Source: Linanthus parryae (taxonomy: Eukaryota > Streptophyta > Magnoliopsida > Ericales > Polemoniaceae). From it: a DNA stretch of 64,000 nucleotides. Position 1 is the first letter of the stretch. The number at the start of each line of letters is the position of its first letter. Below, one piece after another: positions 1 to 12,029 of this stretch. The stretch covers positions 49,065,321 to 49,129,320 of the forward strand of contig JALGPY010000002.1 in assembly GCA_023055425.1 (NCBI GenBank), given 5' to 3'. The translations under genes and the position numbers were made by a program. Under the pieces are notes generated by a model that was not told the DNA's origin, searched no databases, and saw only the letters and a list, made by a program, of their open reading frames with translations.

Positions 1-607
1 CTGGGATGTGTGGAGTTTGGGTTTGCTTTCTGAGAGCCTCTTCATTGAGATTTGAATCATTCTCTTAAACTATGATGTTGATGAATGGGTGAAGGCAGAC
101 AGGGGAATGGTGACAATGTCAGTTTACAGGCAGCTTCATGAACGTGAACATTTCATCGCCCTGCTGCAAACATTTTACACTCCTGTTGAAGAGGGTTTGT
201 TGATGTATGTCTGGGTTTTGTACAAATTATTTTCCTGTTTGGTTGATGGTGGGATTAGAGCAGTGTATCGTATGTTTTATTTTCCTGCAAAATTCAGTAA
301 TATTAGACTCTTAAGTTATTTTCTTCAGCTTTGTTAATTAATAACTTTTAGTTACTATTATTATCTTGAGTTTACATGAGGTCTAAAGGGATGTGAAAGG
401 GTTTCAGGAATTATTTGGGGACAATTCTGTACTGAGGTCTCGAGGGCGATGTGTCTGTTTGGATACATAGGTTTGTGGTTACTGTATGGAAGGAAATGTT
501 TTGATTTTTTTTTTTTTTTTTTTTCCCGGTGACTGGGCAATCGACCGGTGATTTCTATCGGGTCTGGAGCTGTTGCTGGGCATGTGTAAACTACTCTTTT
601 GAATCAC
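1..607. other. no gene recognised
   Basis: I see no protein family, RNA gene or repeat boundary here. The only open frame (89-337) matches nothing I know and starts with a non-ATG codon. A run of about 20 T lies at 505-524. The stretch could be the end of a host transcript cut by the window edge, but nothing in it shows that. Confidence 0.5.
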
Positions 608-615
608 TTAGTGAG

Positions 616-1939
616 CAGGGGCGTATCTAGAAGTTCCTTACGGTGGGGGTTAAATTCGGAAAATCTTAAAGAATAAAAGAAAAAATAAATTTCAAGAAGA
701 CAAGTGGGGGTTATAGTGATTTTTGGCTAAATTGCACTAGAGGTACCCAAAGTTTGCCAAAACGAGCAAGTAGGTACCCAAATTTCAAAATCGAGCACCA
801 CAGGTCTCAAATTTTGGATTTTCGAGCAAGTAGGTACCCTTCCGTTAACTTTCCGTTAAAATTGGACGGAAAATCATAAAAAGACCTTTTTACCCCTGAT
901 GTCACCTTTTTTTTTAAATACTAGTTTTACTAAAAATCTATAAAATAATTCAAAAATATAATTTAAATTATTTGATATATGTAAGATAATGCAATATATT
1001 TCATCAAAATTATATTACATCATTTCAAGATATGAAAAATATTTTCATTAACATATATCCGTCAATCTTAAAGTCTTTAAATTTTTTTTAATAGTGTTCA
1101 AGAAAAATCTCAAAACTTCATAATTTCACATGTATTTTATTAATAAAACAATAACATACAAGAATCTTTGTTCATTTTAACAACAAACATAAGAGTTGAT
1201 ACCTGACAATCTTGAGTAGCTTTTATTTTAATGATTTATATTTTTAAAGCAAATGTAAAAGAGACGATTGTATAAAATGTACAAAGATACTTGTATGTTA
1301 TTGTTTCTTAAAAAATACACGGGAAATTATGAAATTTGAGATTCTTTTTAACACGGTTAAAAAAATTAAATACTTTAAGATTGACGGATATGTGTTAATA
1401 AAAACATATTTTATATCTTGAAATGGTGTAAAAATATGTAATTTTGAGAAAATATATTGCATTATCTTACATATATCAAATTATTAAATTAAAATTTTAT
1501 TTTTTAGTTTTTTTTTAGATTTTTAGTAAAACTTGTATTTAAAAAAAAATGGAGGTGAAAATAAGGGGTACAAACGTCTTTTTTTAATTTTCCGTCCAAG
1601 GTTAACGTAAAGTTAACGGAAGGGTACCTACTTGCTCGAAAATCCAAAATTTGAGACCCGTGGTGCTCGATTTTGAAATTTGGGTACCTACTTGCTCGTT
1701 TTGGCAAACTTTGGGTACCTCCGGTGCAATTTAGCCGTGATTTTTTTGTGGGGGGACTAAACTGAAAAATTAAAAGAAAATAAGGATAAAATTAAATTTT
1801 ATGAAATTGAATGGGAACTATAGTGAAACTTTTGTGGAGGCTAAACAGAAAAATCAAAACCAAACAAGTGTAAATTTATGATTGTAAAAATTTCAGTGGG
1901 ACTATAGTCCCCACATGTCCCTATATAAATTCGCTCATG
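616..1939. mobile_element. hAT-like MITE, interrupted by a foldback element
   Basis: The outer ends are CAGGGGCG at 616 and its rough inverse CGCTCATG ending at 1939. They are flanked by 8 bp near-duplicates, TTAGTGAG (608-615) and TTTGTGAG (1940-1947), seven of eight bases alike. Short CA...TG-type ends with 8 bp target duplications are typical of hAT elements. No transposase is present, so this would be a non-autonomous copy. Without the insertion at 725-1736 it would be about 300 bp. The ends are diverged, so the superfamily assignment is tentative. Confidence 0.5.
725..1736. mobile_element. palindromic foldback element, MULE-like
   Basis: This 1,012 bp block is one long inverted repeat. 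The ends read GGCTAAATTGCACTAGAGG at 725 and its inverse ending at 1736, and pairing continues inward through the centre (about 1060-1090 pairs with about 1370-1400). It is flanked on both sides by the same 9 bp, GTGATTTTT (716-724 and 1737-1745). Long TIRs with a 9 bp duplication are the Mutator-like signature. No coding capacity is visible. A transcript would fold into one long hairpin. Confidence 0.75.
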
Positions 1940-1947
1940 TTTGTGAG

Positions 1948-4610
1948 AAGACGAGAACAAAGCATGACCATGGGCCGTAAAGACCTAAAGGAGGCCATCA
2001 ATAACATGCGCCCTTCCATAGACAGCTATTATAGGAATGTGTTGAAACAATGTTTCACCCCTATTTTCATGTTATTCTAAAATGATTGATATGATAGTTG
2101 AGCAGTATTTAACACATCACACACGCAATTATGTTCATTCCAGACACTGGAAAGGACAATTAGGGTGATAGCTCAAGTAATAGCGCGTTAGAAACCCTTG
2201 CATGAGGTCCCGGTTGACGACAAAATCAATTTCTCAAAAATAAAAAAAACTCTGGAAATGCAATGTGGTCCCACTAGTTACTTTCCTTAACTGATCACAC
2301 ACGAAGACTAACGACGTTAGCTAGCTGGGGAGGGCGGAAGTGTCCTAACGTTTGGGACCATTAGGGGTGTAACAGTCTTTTCTGAAATAAGACGGGTTAA
2401 AATGTCCTTCACTTGTAGTACAGAGGTAAAATTGCAATTTATCCTGACATCTGTAGCACATTTTTCTCCGGGAGACGGCCGACGAACACCGAATCGGCGG
2501 CGACTTATGGTAACCCCCTCGCCACTTTCTATCTGTTTTGGCCTCATATAGCTCTATGTGTGTCAATCACTCTCTTAAGAGTTTGATTAATCTGTACATG
2601 GTTGATCTTGATGTTTGCTTCTACATGTAGTAGTACAGATAAGGGTTTTTGTGTGATAGGGGAATCGGATGATACACAAGTGTTATCATGTTTTCAGGCA
2701 CCTATTATAGAGTGTTGATGTTATTAGGAGAATTGTGAGAATGAGTAGTAGTATTTCCCAAGTTTCTGGATTTGACTACTTCAGCTTTATAATTTCTTTG
2801 TTAATTTGGCAAATTGGAGACTTCAGATTGTTGGGTGCTTTTTCTAGGAATTTGGGGTTTCAGCTTGCTTATTAGTTTTCTGTAGACTGATAACTTGCTT
2901 TGGATTTATGGAGTTCCAAGTGGGCTTACTTTTTTTTTTTTTTTTTTTTTTTAATCTTTAATTGCCTGCACAGTTCGAATTTTTCTGGCATGTTACCGTG
3001 GTGGTTGCATCATTGGTTGCGAACAAGACCGATATACATGAATTGTAGTAAGGAAAATTCCTTGAGCTCTTTTTAGTTGTTCTCACGAACTGAACCATGT
3101 TTGCCGAAAAGAAGGTCTTGGTTTGTTGCTTCATTATCCTGCAATTGAAGTGCAGAGTTCTTTTCTGCTGATCTAGTTTATGTGACATATTGCATTGGCA
3201 TTCCATAATTGGCTTTCGTTACCCCACGGTTAATTACCTCCCTTTCTTGGTGGTAAAAGGAATGATGTAAAAGGTATTAAAAATGTTGCACGAATACCTT
3301 GGTTACAGATGTAAAATGAGTTTAACCTGAGCCACACCCATGGTTTAAAATTTAAAAAGATTCGTCAAAAGAAAATAAAACATCCACGAAATATTCAGAT
3401 CTCTTGTCAGTCGTTGAAGCCAAGCTTGCGTGAGAAAATTAATGAATGTAACTTGTAATATTGACTGCTCTCTACTTGGGAAGCCAATTCCACCTCTTGC
3501 TTTGGTCTTTAGCCAATCTCACACCCCCACCAAGCAGGTAAAGGAAACTTTGAAGAAAAGTCTACCTTTATTTGCTACTCCGGTTCATCAACTACTCTCT
3601 TCCTTTTGCTCTGCCGCATAAACTGATTATAGTTTCAATCTAGACAGGATTATGACATTGCATTTGTATTCCTAGTGATGCTTAATACTTAGTAAAGATG
3701 TTTTATGTTCAGTCGTATTTGTGAATCTCGAGAGATGATGCATTTACAGAATGAGAAAAATGGTATTAGAGTGTATATGCTGGCTGCAGGAAGATAACAT
3801 TAGTACCATAGATGATTAAGGGTTTTTAGGACCTGATGAGCCAAGATTAGATTTTGTTGTGTCTAATCTCCAGCCTAAAAGTAGCAACCCTTACAATACA
3901 TTTTGGCTTCAATCAAAAAATGAATAAGTGTTTTATCATAACTATTTTCATTTAACCATTTTCCATTCATATACCAAAAACTCAATCAACCCATTTACTT
4001 TCTTTCCCTTCAAGAACTCTGTAAAATGCATACATTTTCACTGTGGAAACAGGATTTTCAGGCAATATAGTGAATAATCTTGTAAATTTATCAGGTCAAA
4101 AGTCTTACTTGAAGTTGTGGAAAGTCAAACAAAACAATTGAAATGACACGGAGAGAGCAGTGAAGGCAATGAAGAATGAATGCAGCAAAAAGGTAATTAC
4201 AATGTAAAAAAACCCGTATTTAAGCTTATATTCATTTATATTAAGCGTATCCCTACAGAAAAGTTTACCATATCTGATACTTGTCCATTCTTTCAGATTT
4301 ATGGATAAAGGGTATTGAGATGGAAAGGCTGCAGCTGAGTGGCCGTCCACCGAGTAGGAATCTCAAGGTTAGTAAAATCATGTAGACACTTGTTCTTTAT
4401 CAAGTACAAGCAGTACGCTTATAACGAGCATTTCAAAGTTTAATTTCCTTACGCAGTTACACCTGAATTTATCTAACTGTATGGGGATGTAGGCTGATTT
4501 TGATGCTCGAAACTGGTATCACTAAATATACTGAAAGCGGAAGTCTTAAATACTGTTTTGGTCATTGAAGAATAAGTTTCAATGATAACGAAGTTTAACA
4601 CATTTGTCGT
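1948..4610. other. no gene recognised
   Basis: AT-rich sequence with only short chance ORFs. A T-run of about 20 lies near 2932-2952. I see no coding motif, tRNA or clear element end. It may hold host introns or UTR, or old repeat remnants. Confidence 0.5.
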
Positions 4611-5069
4611 TACTTGCCAAAATTTAGGATTTGGGGACCGGCTGAAAAGGATCCAAATCTTGGACAAGGATTCAGGGAGTAATACATTATACTGTATATT
4701 TCGTCATTATGTAAATCATTCAGTCTTTTATTGTTTTGTTATACAAGTAATGAGTTATTGATAACCATTTTGAAATGAGGGTCTTTATACCAGTAAATGC
4801 TGTTTCTTGGGGGCTTTGGCTCCACCTTGCTCGAGGTCTTTAGAATACTTCCAGATAAAGCCCCCGACAAGCAGCATTTACTGGTATAAAGACCCTCGTT
4901 TCAAATTTGCTATTGACATAATAACTCGTTACTTGACTAAAATGATAAAAGACTGAATGATTTACATAATGATGGAACAGAAAAGTAGAATGTATTGCAT
5001 ATCCCTGAACCATTGTCCAAGATTTGTATTCTTTTTAGCCAGTCCCTTAATCCTAAATTTTGGCAAGTA
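4611..5069. repeat. 460 bp foldback (inverted repeat)
   Basis: The left arm (4611 to about 4829) reads back as the right arm (about 4850-5069). TACTTGCCAAAATTTAGGAT at 4611 pairs with the sequence ending at 5069, and AGTAAATGCTG near 4793 pairs with CAGCATTTACT near 4872. Pairing is interrupted by small mismatches and leaves a loop of about 20-30 bases. No ORF is present. It is most likely a foldback MITE; a small-RNA precursor is the alternative. Confidence 0.65.
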
Positions 5070-6574
5070 GGCAAATCCAAAAAAATATGACACTCTCACC
5101 CCACCCCCAGTAACTTAGGTCTACATTTAGAGCAAATTGGTAGTTGCACTTTACATTAATTAAAATCTCTATGTTTGTATTGTTTTTTTGTCCTTGGTTT
5201 TCTGAACTGCTTGATGGTACTTCAGTTAGACGGTGGTGCTTTAGTGGATCCTGCAAGTCATGGCTCATTAGCTCTTTCCGATAGATATGAGAAAATCAGT
5301 TTGACTAACTTTACTTTTGTTTCTTAGATGGAATTAATTGTGTTGTGTAACATATATCCATTTCAAGGTAGTTTGTAGCCCTTAATTGTAAAAACAAGAA
5401 ATGCCCCTCATTATTTTTACCATTACTAAAACATCCCCTGCACTGTCTTTGTTATGGGTAGGCTTTGGGCTTATTAAAAGAATACCCACTAGACATGGAT
5501 TTCAGTAAAACCCAAGGTTGTTGAAGTGAATAATGCCAGGCATTCCAGTTGATGACGAGAAGAGGATATGCGACTTATTGTGGCTGTTTCGGATTAGTAT
5601 TTGCGTGTGTATGTAAAAACCCTAAACTAGTTTCTACTTTCTAGGGTTTCAGAAACAAAAAAAAAATGACGTGGCATAGGCCAGACCCCTATTTGTGAAG
5701 CTGGTACCCGATTATCAAATTCAGTGCCCCGGTCAAAGATTGCCTCAGTTCTTACTGCCTTGGATATATGGCACGCTCCCATTAATTGGTTGATTTAAAA
5801 TATATAGACAGTGGTATAAAAATGGACCAGAGCACTTATGTGCAATCCGGAACATTGTGTTAGGTAGGAAACCTATGATAGTATGCAACCTATGTTAATA
5901 GTAATGAGAAACTTTTTTTTTTCACTTTCAGGAACCGCTCCCCAGGATTGAAATTTAGTGGCTCCAGAATGTACAATTGAACAAAAAAAAAAAAAAGTTT
6001 TATTAACGTTAGAAAAAGCCCGGCCCCATGTTTTGCACTCCAGCGATCCGGTTGAACCCAAAACACCAAAAAACCAAGTTTCCCAAACAGGCCCATTTTC
6101 GAGAAAGAAATATTGAAGAAGCCTGGCTTGGAAATTGGAACAGATTTGTTTGCACTTGTAGGACATAATTGTATTCTTACTTATCTTATTTAAATTAACA
6201 AGATAGTAGATAGTGAATGATGCAAGTGCCAGTTGTGGGTATTCGGTGGGAAACATGGTACTGGTAATCCTAGTGCTATGAACTTGCATTCACATTTGGA
6301 AACGTCTTTTGCCTTCTTGAACATATCTAGTTGTGTTAGATTGTGCAGAACTACTCGGTGATTTATGTTGTTAGAAACTTAGAATAGTTACGATATATTG
6401 TGCTGTTGAGTACGTTAATGGTATGTTTCCCTCACATATTCTAAGTTCATATTTTGACATGTTTATTACATTAATGGATTGTATTTAAGGCATATGTGAG
6501 TAGTCATGGTGTCAAGATGTGTTCTTGAAAACAACAAAGTTAGTCAAATTGATTATGTCATCTCTTTCTAAAAG
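5070..6574. other. no gene; contains one copy of a dispersed repeat
   Basis: No gene is recognised. Positions 5185-5400 resemble 9995-10130 (same strand) and 6580-6740 (opposite strand), sharing blocks such as CTTCAGTTA and ATCCATTTCAAG. The 138-codon minus-strand frame at 5873-6289 has no recognisable domain and is interrupted by homopolymers, so I do not call it. Confidence 0.45.
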
Positions 6575-7059
6575 AGCTGGCGAGCCATGACTTGCACAAT
6601 CTACTGAAGCAAAACTGTCTAACTGAAGTACCAACAAGCAATTCAGAAGTCCAAGGACAAAATAATGAAGGAGCAATGCTTGTGTTTACGATTAAGGGCC
6701 ACAAAGCTAACTTGTAACAGATAAGTCAACAAAAGTATGTCGCTCAAAATAGTTAAATTCATATTTATCAAAAACAATGTAAGTTCGATTCAAAATGTTG
6801 TTCATGGATTACTAATTTCAAACACGCAAGAATACAAGTAAAGCTACTTTTTGCGGAAAGTAGAAGCATTGGAATAAATAGATAATGTATAAGATAAAAG
6901 TGCTTCTACCTTTATCCAGCCTCACTTCCTTTGCTAGTGTCTCAAATCGAAGTCGCTGCTGAGTGATCAAGCCAAACGGGATTTCTGATCAGCATAAAAC
7001 TTATGACGAAAACACAGTGAACATAGACAAGAAATAAGCAGGACATATATTCAGTTCTA

Positions 7060-7620
7060 CAATTCTTAAACCCTCACCTCCATCTGGTGCGAGCTTCAAG
7101 GACATTGAGTTTGCCCTTTCTTGTACTTTTCCAATTTCTTTCTCATACTCTACGATTTCCTGAGTATCTTTGCAACAGACATTTGATTGTGGATTAGCCA
7201 ACATCCTACATGAAACCCTATGATTAGTGACTTCACTCTGGTTGAATGCCATTTTAATTAAAAGGGACTAGATGCAACTCAAAAGTTCATTAACGTCTTT
7301 TCCTCTTTGGATCCACTCTTGCAACCTCTGCAAGTTTCTCGGTTGCAACCATTTCCTCAAGTTGCACAGAAGTTTCCCCATTCCCAAGCTCTATGGTGAA
7401 GTTTTCTGAATGGTAAACAAACATTTTAATTGGACCAGATACGTAAATTCCTCTGTAAAACACCTAAAGAAATAAGAGATCGCTACCTGAGGACCTGCGA
7501 GATTGGTCTGGAAGAACAGACTCCCCTATCCTTGAAGAACCACGTCTGGTAGAAGGTGAGGGAAACTGTAGCGGATCTAAACGCCTAGTTATTCTTTGTG
7601 AAAGTTTCTTTCGAGGAAAG
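7060..7620 (-). pseudogene. bZIP-like gene fragment, left arm of the inverted repeat
   Basis: Read on the minus strand, exon-like blocks appear in order: a Ser/Arg-rich block near 7500-7620, an acidic block near 7300-7410 that ends in a Lys/Arg cluster, and a block at 7085-7205 opening after an AG with MLANPQS and continuing EYEKEIGKVQERAN. A basic cluster, then LANxQS, then a heptad-like helix resembles the DNA-binding and leucine-zipper region of group I/VIP1-like bZIP factors, with an intron in the basic region. The basic region here is damaged (for example Pro where Arg is expected). No complete gene is present. The family call is an inference from a short stretch. Confidence 0.4.
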
Positions 7621-9129
7621 GTCCCAAGCAAAAATGTCGAGGGTTTAAGTGAAGATTGGGGTTGAACTGATTTACTGTATGAACTCGTTTTCTCTCCTCT
7701 TTACTAGAGTACTAGATTACTACCTAACCATGCGATGATCTCTATGTAGTTATGTTTTTACACTATACAAAGGCCTCACTTTCTCGTATAGTTCTGAATA
7801 TATAAGCGTAGATAACGTCAAAATAATCACAGATCAGGTTCAATAGACTAATGACACCATTTCAAATAGGTAATGTTACCGTTGTCAAATTCCCCACGCA
7901 CCTTACCAAGGCAGGTTAAATACACTCAGTAACTGTTCTCTTTGCAAATAGAATCCCCCATGGAGGAAGTCCTTGAATGAAATTTTGAAGTGTAACGAGA
8001 TATGAAGTTAGCATCACACAGATACAAAATCCGAAAGCATTTCCATGATTTAGAAGAGCAAGATAACCTTAATATTTTTCAGTATAGCCCCGCATCAAAC
8101 CGTCCCAAGTCATTCAACTATAAGACTGCATCAATTGATTCTTTTCTTGTTCTTACATTTTCCCATTTCATTGACATGCTTGCACTTCCTTCTATTTTTA
8201 TATGAAAAAATTATAACACGTATAGTATGCACGCCAAGTTTTTTGTCTCAACAGTCAAATAAGGCAATACTACTACAGAAAGTATTAATTGTTTCACATT
8301 CATTTTTTTATCTTCAAAAAGCAATTCTCCGTTGTTAAAGTTCAATATTGTTGGCACCTTAACATTGTGTAATGATCACTTTCTATAACTACTTTTCCCT
8401 ATGATATTGCTGACATCAATGACACGTATAGTGGTTTTTTAGCAACACGTATGGAGTGATTGTTTTTCTTGTTTTGTGTAATTAACGCTGATCCAGTTTT
8501 TTCCATATAAAATAGAAGTACGAGCACATCACTGAAATTTGAAAAATTAAGAACAAAAAAAGAATCAATTTGATGCAGTCTTATAGTTGAATGACATATG
8601 CTTGGACGGTTTGATTTAGGTTAGTACTCAGAAGAATATTAAAGTTACTTGCTCTTCTAAATCATAAGAAATGCTTCCAGATTTGGTATCTTGTGTTATG
8701 CTAACTTCATATCTCATTGCGCTTCAAAATTTCATTCAATGACTTTCTCCATGGGGGTATGTTATGAATATTTTATTTGCAAAGAAAACAGTTGTTGAGT
8801 GTATTTAACCTGCCTTGGTTAGGTGCGTGTGGAATTTGACAACGTTAAGATTACCTATTTAAAATGGTGTCATTAATTTTTTGCACCTGATCTGTGATTA
8901 TTGCGACCTTGTCCATGTTAATATATTCAGAGCTTTATGAGAATGCGAGGCCTTTGTATAGTGGAAAAACATAACTACATAGTGATCATTGGAAGGTTAG
9001 GTAGCAGTCAAGTACTCTTAGTGAAGAGAGAAAATGAGTTCATCTAGTATATCATTTCAACCCCAATCTTCACTAAAACCCTCAATATTCTTGTTTGGGA
9101 CCTTTCCTCGAAAAAAACGGTCACAAAGA

Positions 9130-9800
9130 ATAGCTAGGCGTTAGAATCCGCTCGCCTTCTACCAAAGATGGTTCTTCAAGGATAGGAGAGTCTGTTCTTC
9201 CACACCAATGTGGCAGATCCTCAGGTAATAATCTCTTATTTCTGTAGGTGTTTTACAAAGGAATTCACCTATCTGGTTCAATTAGATTGTTTGTTACCAT
9301 TCAGAAAACTTCACCATAAAGCTTGGGAACGGTGAAACTTCTGTGCACCTTGAGAAAATGGTTGCAAAGGAGAAACTAGCAGAGGTAGCAAGAGTGGATC
9401 CAAAGGGGAAGAGGCGGTAATGAACTTTTGAGTTGCATCTGATCCCTTTTAAGTAGAATGGAACTCCACTAGAGTAAAGTTAATCATAGGGTTTCATGTA
9501 GGATGTTGGCTAATCGACAATCAGTTCGTTGAAAAGATATTCCGGAAATTATAGAGTATGAGAAAGAAATTGGAAAAGTACAAGAAAGGGCAAACACTTT
9601 GTTCTTGAAGCTCACTCAGATGCAGGTAAGGGTTTAAGGATTGTAAAACTGAATTTATGTCCGGCTTATTTCCTGTCTATGTTCACTGTGCTCTCTCATC
9701 ATATGTCACTGTAGGCGGATCCTGATTGGCTTGGCTACTTGAACACTCAGCAGCGACTTCGATTTGAACCCATAGCAAAGGAAGTGAGTTTTGATAAAGG
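9130..9800 (+). pseudogene. bZIP-like gene fragment, right arm of the inverted repeat
   Basis: This is the plus-strand mirror of the fragment at 7060-7620. It shows the Ser/Arg block near 9160-9220, the acidic block ending in the basic cluster PKGKRR near 9400-9420, and after an AG at about 9501 MLANRQSV, then a stop, then EYEKEIGKVQERAN. A further exon-like block near 9716-9785 reads DPDWLGYLNTQQRLRFEP. The canonical NRQS of bZIP basic regions survives here but not in the left arm. In-frame stops show it cannot encode a full protein. Confidence 0.4.
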
Positions 9801-10130
9801 TATGAAGCACTTTTATCTTATATATGTGGTCTGTTTATTTCGAGCTTGTACCAATCCGATGCCCTCTCTCTCTCAGTTTATCATCCTGACTCTGTTTGGA
9901 TGTATTCGGTAGTCCATGAACAGCATTTTGGATCAAATTTACATTTTTTTTTAATAAATAGGAGTTCAACCATTTTGTGCGACATGTTTTTTGTTGACTT
10001 ATCCATTTCAAGTTAACTTTGTGGCCCTTTACCATAAGCACAAGAAATGCTCCCTCTTTGTTTTGTCCTTGCTTGTTGTTACTTCAGTTACAGAGCTGTG
10101 CTTTAGTAGATCGTGCAAGGCATGGATTCG

Positions 10131-10769
10131 GAGTTTAATTACATTGACGCCATACTTTTTTTTAACCTATCCATTTCAAGTTAAATTTGTGGTCCTTAAT
10201 CGTAAACACAATCACAACTAAAGGCTAAAACATCTTCACTACCAAACCAAGGTTGAAGATGAAATGAGATCAGACATTAGTTGATTGGGAGGGAGACGAT
10301 TTGTGATTTGTTATTATCATTGGTATTGTCTTATTGATGAATTCAAACATCTCATTAAACGGGGAGACCATTATTTACACTGGTCCAATCTAATGATTGG
10401 CCTTCAAAACTTGATTAAGCAAACTCTTGAGGAAGTGGTTTCTAGACTTCACAAAGCTCATTGCATTGAGACTCGTCCTTCCTATCTTCACAAAGCTCAT
10501 TTCATTGAGACCCGTCCTTCCTATTTGCTGGTAAGGTTTGCTAGTGTTTGCTAGTGTTGCTCATGTAAGGTTTGCTAGTGTTGCTCATATAAGCTGCAAG
10601 CCTTCACTACCCGTTGTCACTTCACCAACATCTTTCTGCACTACATTGCTACCATATAATTCCTCACTCCTGAGCCTCCACAAACATTCAACTACCAGAG
10701 CTGCAATAACGTCAAATGAACCCCTACCTTGCTCCACACTTGTTCTAACAAGAACTGAAACCACTGTTT
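10131..10769. other. no gene; short tandem repeats
   Basis: A 39 bp unit starting CTTCACAAAGCTCATT is present twice at about 10447-10524. A second unit containing GGTTTGCTAGTGTTGCTCAT occurs at 10530-10590. The repeats lie in a short open frame (10285-10554) that resembles no family I know. Another copy of the dispersed ATCCATTTCAAG repeat lies at 10165-10215. Confidence 0.5.
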
Positions 10770-11060
10770 CAGGTACCTCTCAGGACACTCTCCTGTTTCA
10801 GCCCTATTGTATTAAACCATATAGCTCTTGCCATCTGGCAAGTGAAGAAAATATGAGCAGCTGTTTCCTTTCCTTGATTGCAGATGCTACATTTTTCTTC
10901 CATATTTACCCTCTTAGTCTCAGATCTTGTTTTGTAGGCAGCACCCCCTTCTCCGGTATCCACATCATCAGTTTTAACCTATCGTGCATGGGCAGTCTCC
11001 AGATTTTGCTCTAGTCCAAGCCAGCATTTCATCAACTTCCTGTCTTATCTCCAGATTGTA
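10770..11060 (-). pseudogene. L1 retrotransposon zinc-binding region fragment
   Basis: The minus-strand frame contains CSICNQGKETAAHIFFTC followed by QMARAIW. This CxxC...H...C pattern ending in a Trp is the zf-RVT domain found downstream of reverse transcriptase in plant L1 elements. The preceding residues (PMHDRLKLMMW, in another frame) also fit that family. Stops surround the block and no reverse transcriptase core is adjacent, so this is a small relic. Confidence 0.6.
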
Positions 11061-12029
11061 CGTTTTATGCTGTTTTAGCTGTCACATTTCCTTTCCTGTC
11101 TTTCCTCCCTGTGTTCTCTTCACTGGAAGTTTCATTTTACATATCTCCACACAGTCTTCGGGAGCAAAACCACATTTCCAGCAAACTGATTCTCCATCTG
11201 TCAATGAGATCCAACATCCTTCTAGGAAGATTAGGAAGAAATAGTGAACAAGGTCCTCTCACTTACTTCGCTTGGGCGAACTTCCCCATTTCGGATGCTT
11301 TGCCTGTTATTTCAATTAAAATCACCAATCTTTATGGATTTATCTGGGGATAGATGGATGGTTAGCTTATGTACTCTTTTTTCAACTATGAACATAATAT
11401 GTAGTGAAAAGATGCAAGTGTCAGTTGTGGGTATTCGGCGTTATCCTGTGATGCGAAACAGGGTAAATTTCACGCAAAGGGAAGAAGATTAACCAGTTGA
11501 TCTGTTAGTCTCATCCTATATGATCAAAACTACTAGTACTACTAGTTTTAGATGAAACCTTGATTTATTAACCATCTCTGAGTAACCTAGTACTGTTGGT
11601 TGAAGTGCACTTCTCTAAAATCACTCCATTTCGTAATGCCAACAATTAAAACAACTTTGACTCTTTCAGGGTTGTAGAATGACTTCTTGCTTACGAATTC
11701 CAAATAATCTTCCAGTTAGTCATACATGTGCTTGCAGCCGGCCATTGGTTGGAACCTCAACACATTCAACAGTTTGAAGAAGGGTAAAAGAAATTTTGCA
11801 ATTGATTCACCTGATTTTGAACATGTAAGCTAACGTGAGGAAACAGAGTTTAAGAAGCCGCGTAAGTTGCTAATCAGAAAAGACCCTTAAGCTTCAGGCA
11901 GAAAAACCCTTGCCAGAAGATGTAGATAGGCAGATATGCTGATTGTAGAGACTAGAGAGCTAATAAGACAGCAGTGTTTTCATTGGCCATTTGGTGCAGC
12001 AGATTTACAATGTAGCCTGACCCAGATGA
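11061..12029. other. no gene recognised
   Basis: Only short overlapping frames occur here. Positions 11410-11450 resemble 6220-6260 (shared GTCAGTTGTGGGTATTCG-like block), a sign of dispersed repeat content. No element boundary is clear. Confidence 0.4.

Larger units (their letters stand above)
6575..10130. repeat. 3.5 kb imperfect inverted repeat
   Basis: The left arm (about 6575-8350) reads back as the right arm (about 8380-10130), with the centre near 8360-8460. Paired anchors include 6585-6620 with 10090-10125, 6940-6970 with 9740-9770, 7170-7250 with 9470-9570, 7900-7990 with 8730-8820, and 8090-8150 with 8550-8620. By eye the arms are roughly 85-90% alike, with small indels. Both arms carry the same exon-like blocks, so a gene fragment was duplicated head to head. 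Pairing extends past 6900 and 9830 into the dispersed repeat also found at 5185-5400. Confidence 0.75.

Noticed and set aside
5873..6289. 138-codon minus-strand ORF
   Set aside because: No recognisable domain, Phe-rich tract from a homopolymer, no start context or related copy.
6575..10130. An intact bZIP transcription factor gene
   Set aside because: Exon-like blocks are present but carry stops and a damaged basic region in both arms; no full-length reading is possible.
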